Source: Saccoglossus kowalevskii (taxonomy: Eukaryota > Hemichordata > Enteropneusta > Harrimaniidae). From it: 37,268 nt of DNA. The notes under the pieces are model-generated. The model saw only the letters and a list, made by a program, of their open reading frames with translations, made no database searches and had not been told where the DNA came from. Positions 25,301 to 34,300 of the stretch are shown piece after piece. The DNA lies in assembly GCF_000003605.2 (NCBI RefSeq), contig NW_003152755.1:116634-153901 (forward strand), in the 5' to 3' direction. Both the position numbers and the translations under genes were made by a program. Position 1 is the stretch's first letter, and each line of letters begins with the position of its first letter.

Positions 25301-28300
25301 CAGGTCTGACCTTCATCTGAGCTAGCCTGACGAGACTGGGGCTACAATAGCTTTAGTCCCACAGAAATAAACCTGCAGAGTATGTACATATTCCCTGTGG
25401 GTTTAAAATGAGGTACATCTAAATCTTTAAAAAATTCCTACCTTGCAGTTACATGTAGTAAGCATTGTAGAGTACATTCCAATGAAGGCAAGTCATAGAA
25501 ATGTACAGCATCTGCTAAATTGAGACTCTGAACTAAGGAGTGCACTATCTCACCACCAATGTAACCAATACCATTACTAAACTTCCTGGAAATCAATTAG
25601 TAATTAACTGTTAAATACAAACAATGGCAAATATAAGACTATTTGTTGGTACAGAGCAAATTGAGATTATTATAGACTGCTCAGTAGATGATAAAATGAT
25701 TGATATTAAACACAGCACATATGAACATACAATGTATTTTACATACATGGTATACGTTGTATGGGGTGACCGTAGTACTTTAACACCAGCCAATTATTAA
25801 CACAACTATATATCAGACAGGAGAGCAATATTTTTTAGAGTGGGTGTATTTTCTGTCAAGCCGAACTGTGATATGGTTGGAAATAGTGTACAAACTAATA
25901 AAATAAGATGAATACAGCACCTATATTTTACACCAGTTCTAGGTTATGAAGAAGTAAGGACTTACCAACTATGGTTTGATTTGGACAGTCGTTTCGCAAA
26001 TACATTGAGAAACACCAGTATTGACTTCTGCAAACCCCTAAAAAAAACCCACAAATACATCATTAACCCTTATCTGTTGAAAGGACATGGGGCAGGCAGG
26101 ATAAGGGGTTAAATGAATACAATCATGACTTTACAATTACTTTAAAAATAATGAGATGTGATGCAACTTGCCTCTTCCCAGCGGTAGTTCTTTCTTCATT
26201 AACATCAGTAGAATTGTCTGATTTCTGTATTAGTCTGGTAAGTGGAGCGTGGTTGTCAATGATGATGTCAGCTAACCAAATATAGAAATCCTCTGGTATT
26301 GACTGCGATATGTCTAAGATTTCTGACAAGGTAAACAACAGCTGAGAAAGCAGACTCTCATCATCAGTGTTAGCAGGGATCACTTGCAAGTATCTGTGAA
26401 ATGAAACCACTGGGTTATCAAGGCAGTTTGTGATCAGCTGTTCTTCTATGAATCCATTTTTTGTAAAATTTATTTTTTTCAACAGTATTCAAATTCACAT
26501 ACAGATATTGATTTACAGACTTTTTTGAATAACATAGTTAAATAATGACATCACTAAACAGCATATGATGATTTATTATTCATAAATTCATCCAATTGAG
26601 GCAAGCAAATAAGTACCGTAAAATTTGTATCAGAAGCCGCATCCCTAATAGAAATCACACCCATTCTTTTTGAACAATTTCTCATATGTGTAATTGCTCT
26701 AATAGAAACTGCATCCATTCTGTTGCATTGTACCATTTTAATAGAAAGTTTCTAATACTGAATTTATAGTAGTGCCCAAAAAATTAAAAATCTTACTTCT
26801 CTTTATAACCAATATTTGATTCTGTAAAATATTTTTATAGTATCAAACCCTCTTGAACTTTCATCAAGTTGATGACATATTACCTTTTATTACATGCATT
26901 CATGTAAATTAATATATGATTAAAAATAAGGGCGTATTTGGTGGTCCAATTGTCACGTTGGCATGTTCCAGCATTTCAAAAAAACAAAATTCCCTGATTT
27001 TTCCTTGATAAAATCTTAATATTCCCTGATAATTATTTCGACTCATTTAACATATATGCCACATGTTTTTGTTTATGTTGTTGCAGTAAACTATTTACAG
27101 TATAAAACACTATAATGTAAAAGTAATTATTACTATTAACACAGGCATGTAATGGCCTCCCTTCTCCCCTTACAGCCATCCTTTCCTCGCCTTATGCAGA
27201 CAGAGGTTGAATCAAGGTAATCCAAGTAAAGTATCAATTAATCACAGCATTACCCTACGATAAACTTTAATGCACCTATTATAACACTGGTTACAAAATT
27301 GGAATGTGCATTTGCATGAAGATCTACATGCCATAGAGGGTTTTAATCAGCAAAACTGTACTTAATACAATGATACCAAAAACTACTGAAGTCTGTGGGT
27401 ATTTACAAAAAAGTATAAACTACACTTAAACAATAACTTGTAACCCTTGAACAAGTATATATAATTGTTCGGGTAATGTCCTGCCTCAGCAAAAATGGCT
27501 GGTAACACTGACAAGGGTGAAGGTAATACAATGCTCCCATCATGTGTGACCACTTTATATGCCAGATGGAAGTGTTCACATAAGACTCCCTCCCCGGGAC
27601 TCCCTCTTCAGGACAAGGGTATAGATGTATCATGGCAAATTGTTTTAACACATCAAGTGTCAAGCTTAGTAGCTTGGAAGGAACTGCTCATGTATAACAA
27701 GAGAGGGCAATGTACCTGCCTGCAAAGAAAATGTTGGTACTGATAGACACACAAGTGCCATTTTACCAAATGTTAGTACATAAAACAGAATCATCTATCT
27801 ACTTATGCTACTCTCATGATAACTTCTGGAAATAGTGATTAGCAAATATTAGAACCTGTACATCTACAATGTAAGCTACTAATTAGAAACCCAGTAATGT
27901 CTGAGAATATGCAGCAAGTTGTTTTTCTTTTCGCCACCATAGAATGTTTGTTTGTTTGTTTGGTTAGTGATACTCCAGTGCTCAAGCTTCTTGAGTTTTT
28001 CCCTTTCTTCATTAAGTTCATGTAGTTATTTCTGCAGCCCTCTTTTGCAGCTTGTTCTGCTTCTGCAGCTCTTCCTTTTGTTCAGACAAGTGGGTAGTGT
28101 ACCGTGAATAGGCATAATTGCATGACTGCAGGAGCCTTGGTGTGATCTCAAAGTCAGCAACAGAGAAAGTCCCGAAAGAGCGACTGTGTCATAGACCATT
28201 CTTTGTGCCACCATTGATTCTGTCTTAAGATTGGCTGCAAGGAGGTCGCTGTTGATGGAAAAACTTTGTTCTACTGCAGCTTGACCATGTGACAAGGTGT

Positions 28301-31300
28301 TGGATTACTTCCCACAACTCTTTCAGTTCTGGTTTCAGCAGCAGGCCAACTACTGAATGGAAGAAGCTATCCAGTCGTTCAGAAAAGTTCTCACATTACA
28401 TTCTGAATTGACGCTGAAGCAGCCCAAACAGCTCTCAGAATTGCCTTTATCTCATCACACTCACGGTCTTGTTTCCACTTGTTATATACAAGCTTGTTCA
28501 GCACAGTTTTCATCTTCTGTTCAGCACAGTTTTCATCTTCTCTTCAGCAGATTGCTGGTGTCTTATCATGAAGCGGAGATCAAGTGCTTGCAGTGTACGT
28601 ACCATGGAGTACTTGAGAGAACATCTTTCCAAAATCTTGTGTGTCATTGCACAATGCAAATTCAGGCATGCAATTAGAAACTGGCTTTTGGCTAGTGGGG
28701 AAGCGACCTTTGATTTCAGAGCTTGATCTAGCAATCTGTTTGCTGCAAAGCCTGGGTCCACCTTGTCTAGGGACATCAAGACTAGCTAGTTTGTAGGATG
28801 TTTTGGCTTCTGTCAGAACTGAGCCCTTGATGAACTTGTCATGAGACTTCTCAGGATATTACATAGGTCTTCTGTGATGAATGGCATCACAGGCTTCTCT
28901 GTCTGATACTTCTTCAGAAATGGCTGAACAAGTTTAGCTGTGGCAAGGAAGACTTCCAGCTTTGCCAGGATAAGCTTATCACTGACCACAAATTCCTGAA
29001 TAGTCTTGAATGACGCAACTGTTGGTATCTGTCATTTTGGCTTCTTGAAGGTTTCCTTGACATAGGTAGGACCAGGCTTGAATAAGATATTTAAGCTAGA
29101 CTAAAAAGTCTGTAATATGGCCAAATAATAAAATCTGTGTCTCAAAGCTGCCACACGCATTTGTTTTGCTGTGGACATTTGATTGTTAAAAGTCAGAATT
29201 TCATTTGTTTCATGTTATTATTTTTTTCTCATTTTTTACTACAAAAAATAAGAGCTGTTTTGGAAAAAATGGGGCAAAACACGTGTTATTCTACTTGATT
29301 CCTAAAAATATACAAGTATAAACATTTCAGTAATTTTTGATTTTGGATGTGCATGGATACAAAGGCTAATTGAAGTGAAGAAAAAATAAAATAAAACATG
29401 CCACATCAGTTTCAAAAAATGTCACAAGCTTTGAGTATTTTTTTTTTATTTTAGCCTGAGCATGCTGACTAATTAGTCAATACAGATCATGGTCACTCCC
29501 AACAATCAAGTTGAACAATTTCATTGTTGCCTCTTGAACAAGAGAAAGGAAATTATTTGTCCCATCTCAACTGCCACTGAGGCTCGAAGCTGCTATAGCT
29601 ACTTGTACTGTAGCCTATTTAAAAAACGAAACACTATAACCTGTCATTCAATGGACGTTGTTTTGATATATACAACAAAATAACAAAGTTTGACTGACTA
29701 CTTTTGAGTTTTGAGAAAATCCCTGATTTTTTCCTGATCTTAGACATTTTTATCAAATTCCCTGACTGGAAAAATCAAGAATATTTTCCCCTGATTTCCC
29801 TGATGGGCTTGGAACCCTGTAGTAGCTTATCAAAGACAACAACACTCACAACAGTTTGGTTGGACTCTGATAACCAGTGACTGTTTTGTGAGTAATATGC
29901 ATGTTTATCATGATGTATGAAATAAACTATGATAGTCAGAATAAGAGCAATGTCCTCACTATATGACGTATAAAACACATGTATTTTACCTTCCAAAGGC
30001 AGCTTTCCAATCTTGCTTGTATAATACATTAGTCACGTACAGACTATGTGAGTTACAACCCTTGTTATGTATATTTTCAGTGACTATATAGTGAACTAAT
30101 CTCATCAATGATGTCTTCACCATGTAATGGGAGCTAGCATTTAACATAGAATCCAGACATTGCTTTATTCCAGTTACTGTGTGGCTACAGCATACTATTA
30201 TCTTGTCAACTTTACTCAGGTACAGCTTACTGGCAAATCTGCGAATGAAAAACAATTTATTAGGTGTGTACAGTCTTATAAATTGTTCTACATCTAATGG
30301 TAGGGAGAAAATATTAGGGTTGTACAAACCTGTTTGTTTACCTAATCATACCTACCAGAAAGTCCGTGGAAATCCGCCCACCTCCTCACAAGCTTCCGGC
30401 GGCCTGTTGGTGCAGCGGAAACGTTTGTGAGAATGAACGGATCTGGCCTCTTGGCGTGAAGCGCCCTGAGGGTGACCCCTCAGAAGAGGCCTTTTTTCTA
30501 TAGGGAATGATACCCTAGGGTGTTCTTTGTGAACAGGATATATTCCCTAATAGTTTTCGTTTGGGGCTGTAATCTGTAGTTAACAAGTAATAAATGGAAT
30601 TTATTATTTCCACAGACTTTCTGCTAGGTATCTGTACAACCCTAATAGTTTACTACATCACCTGTGGAAATCCGTGGAAATAATAAATTCCATTTATTAC
30701 TCATTAGGCAGAGTAGCATGCTCACTAGAGGTGGGGAAGCCCCGACGGCTGAAATGTATAATATTTTTCGACACAAAAAAGAAATGTCAAAAAACTGAGA
30801 GAAATCTCCCAATATGGGGAGGCTTACTAAAGCTGGTCAACTGAACAATAAAATAGGGCCCCAACAACAAAACAGTGTATTGCTGGGGTTTGATAGCGTC
30901 GAACGAAACCGACAGCATCAAGCAAAGGAGGCTGGCTTCGACTGAAGACACTATCACGCTACCGCTTTCGTGCATAGGGCCCCTAGGTGGTGCGGGCTGG
31001 GTCAACGAATACTGTCTGACCCGTCACCACTGGACACAACGTGTAGAGACCCTCCTGCAGCGCTTGGAGGTCTCTCAGGTAATAGTTAATAAAGACATTC
31101 TGAGATCTCCAGAACCCTGCTCGAAGCACCTGCTCGAGCGAGGCCCCAGACATCAAAGCCAATGAGTTAGCTACCCTGTGCACCTCATGTGCCTTCACCT
31201 GGTGGCGTTCCAAATGAATCGATGAAGAAGCAATAAGTATACGCTTCCACAACTGTATAAACAATTTACCGTGAAATAGTGATATACGAAGCAGGGTGGC

Positions 31301-34300
31301 TCTGTTTGCCCCACCCATCCCAGGCAAACATGTGCTTCTCACTGCCCCTAGACACCTTGGTGCGGTCGCAGTACCAGCTCAGAGCTCGGACCGGGCATAG
31401 AATCCATCCCAGGCGTCATTCCTACTATGTAAGTGTGGCGTGGGATGACGGTCGGCTCAGGGTCACATCCTGGGATTCCTGGCAAGAAAGCCCAGCCGAG
31501 TCTTCCAAATAACTAGTGAGTTCATAAAGGAGGTACATCCGCGACTAAAGGACAAGTGCCCCTATCTTTGAGCGCCGCCTACTTTATGCTAGAGCCAAAA
31601 GAAAAATGTTTACTTAGTTACAACCTAGCCTTTGCCTTATCCATAGGCTTGAAAGGAGGGTGTTGTAACGCCGTTAGACCAATGACAAGTCCCAGTCAGG
31701 AGGATTAGCTAGCCCCTTGGCGCGTAGCCCCTTCGAGCGGAAAGACTAAAACAATTGTAACATGACAGAACTCGAAACCAGTTTCAGTCCAGCAGATTCT
31801 GTAAAACTGGGAATAAAACTGATCGATATCCAAGAATTGTCGATTTTACTGATCAAAGATAGAGGAAACAAACGGCTACTTCGCTAATAGAGGGTCTGAG
31901 ATGATCAATCTCCCTTCCGTCACACCAATCCATGTACGGTCTCCATCTGGATTCGTACAAACGTGGAACTTGGACAACTCTGCAGAAAAGCCTAGTGCTT
32001 GCACGAGTTTATTGATAGCCTCCAAGCGTGAATATGGAATAATGCGAGGCTCATCGGTAGAGTGCCGTCTGGCTGGGACAACAGATCCGGAAGATCCGGC
32101 AACCCCACGGGAGACTCGAATAGATGTTCCAGCAACATTGGGAGCCAGACCTTCACAGGCCAATTGAATTGGGCACCCCCCTAGTCAGAAGACAGGTGGG
32201 CTCGAGTCACAACTTCTCCAACACTTTGTGCCCCGTTGGAAGTTAGAAAAGCGTAAGCGTCCCTGCGACTCCAAGAGATTGATAGAGCGTACGTACTCGT
32301 CTCCGGGAGGAGTGACACGTACGTCGGGAGCTTGGTATTCCTGTGATTGGCAAACAAAACTATCTGGGGCCTGTCCCAGAGACAGTAGGACGGTCTGCCA
32401 CTCCAACCAATAGATGTGGCGGTCCAAATATGCGGACAGAAACGTCCCCTTAGACCTGAAGGTCCCTCAGATGACCGCCCCATCCCTGGGTCGACGCATC
32501 TGTAATGAGAGTCAGCGTGGGAGTCGTCGGATCTAGGGGTGTTCCCGTTTCCAAGTACCATGCGTCCTTCCGCCAAAGGAGGGCAGTCATTGTTTGGTAC
32601 GACGATTGAACCCTGAACGTCAGGTTCCGTATGTAAATCCTGTAGTCCAGTGAGCACCTCTGAATCGGATTATACCGGAGAGCTGCTCAGTGAACCAGAC
32701 GACAAACTAAAGTCATTTGCCAAAATGGTCGTATCAGTTCGCGAATCAACACTGTTCCCGTCAACCGGAGTTGGTTGGCGAGCTCTACCAGAGAGCTGCA
32801 TTGCTCCTGCGAGGGTGAATGCGCCCTTGCTCTGTGTCGAGCTGCATACCCAGGAAAACCGGACTGTGGGACGGTATTGGGTTGGACTTGGCAATATTTA
32901 ATAAAAAAGCCCAACTCATGTAGGAGCTTCTGCGTCAACCACACTTGCTTCAATGAGACCTCCCTGTCTCGATTGTGTATTAACCAGTTGTCGAGATATG
33001 GGTTCAGATAGACCGATGACCGGTATAGCAGCTGGATCACCTGTCTTAGCACTCTGGTGAAGACATACGATGCCGTGCACAGACCGAAGGGGAGGGCGGT
33101 AAACTCATAGACTTTGCCCTCTAATGGGAATCTGAGATACCGGCTACATGAGTGGTGAATGGGAATGTGGAGGTAAGCGTCGCTAAAATCCAGCGATACA
33201 TAAGGGTTCCCCACTAGGCGTATTGCCCTTTTCTCCAGAAGGCTTGCTACTTCTTGTCGGATCATCTCCGCCTTGACCTCGTCCCTCGGCAAAAGACCTG
33301 AGGGAGGGTGAGGAGTCAGAGGAGGAGGAGACCGAAGAGAAATCTGATACCCACGCGACACTACTTCAAGCATCCAGGGATCGGAAACCCTCTTGCGCCA
33401 AGCTGGTATTGTGCTGCGTATTGCCCTTTTCTCCAGAAGGCTTGCTACTTCTTGTCGGATCATCTCCGCCTTGACCTCGTCCCTCGGCAAAAGACCTGAG
33501 GGAGGGTGAGGAGTCAGAGGAGGAGGAGACCGAAGAGAAATCTGATACCCACGCGACACTACTTCAAGCATCCAGGGATCGGAAACCCTCTTGCGCCAAG
33601 CTGGTATTGTGCTGCATAATGCGCGATTCCACGAGAAGGAGCAGTTCGGGGCTAGTGCTTCCCAAACTCTATCCTCCCAAAAAGGAAGACGAAGAGGGGG
33701 AGACTGAGCCCGAGGACCCCTGGGAGGGAGACCCGGAGTCGTACTCCAATCCATCTCCAGGCAGCTGGCGAAGCCTTCAAAGAGACTTCTGGGCCCAGTC
33801 CCCAGAAGCGTCAGAACGCCCACCACCAACGCTGCGTTTCTTGGGCTCTCTCTGATGCTTCCCGCTACTAGTCTTCTTTTGCCCCTTCGAAGGAGACCAT
33901 GAGCGATTTGATCCTTGCTGGTTGAGGCTTCGAGCAGCGGACTTACTACCTGGGCTGCCTTGTGGCTTTGGTTTGAACCGTTGACCAGACGGACTAGCAC
34001 CTTGGCCAACACGGACGATTGCTTCAATTGGATACACTGATCTTCCACAACCGGCCAACCGTTTACCGCATCCACTAACCGGCCACCAAACAGCCGGTCA
34101 CACCCCCCAAGGCCTTTTCCGAAGGAGATCAAACTCGTCTCCCGCTGGAGTAGGATATGCGCACAGACCCAGAACTGCCTCACGCTCAGCTGAAACCGCT
34201 CCTGCCAAGAGGGCAGTATGGACTTATTGCATGTAGCGACTCTCTGAGCCACCAGGAACTGGCCCATCTGCCCGAGGTTCATTGCTGAGCACTCAGACGG

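Noticed and set aside
27495-27743. 82-codon plus-strand ORF ([15 protein letters not shown]...)
   Set aside because: Open in both directions, with no motif, promoter or splice context; treated as chance.
30445-30491. tRNA gene
   Set aside because: The three-way fold lacks anticodon and T-arm features and does not form a standard cloverleaf with acceptor stem; only a SINE-like call is supported.
30875-31165. Plus-strand ORFs opposite the recombinase and RNase H remnants (also 31279-31512, 31901-32167, 32650-32901, 33607-33855)
   Set aside because: They are antisense shadows of the minus-strand retroelement frames; no independent motif.
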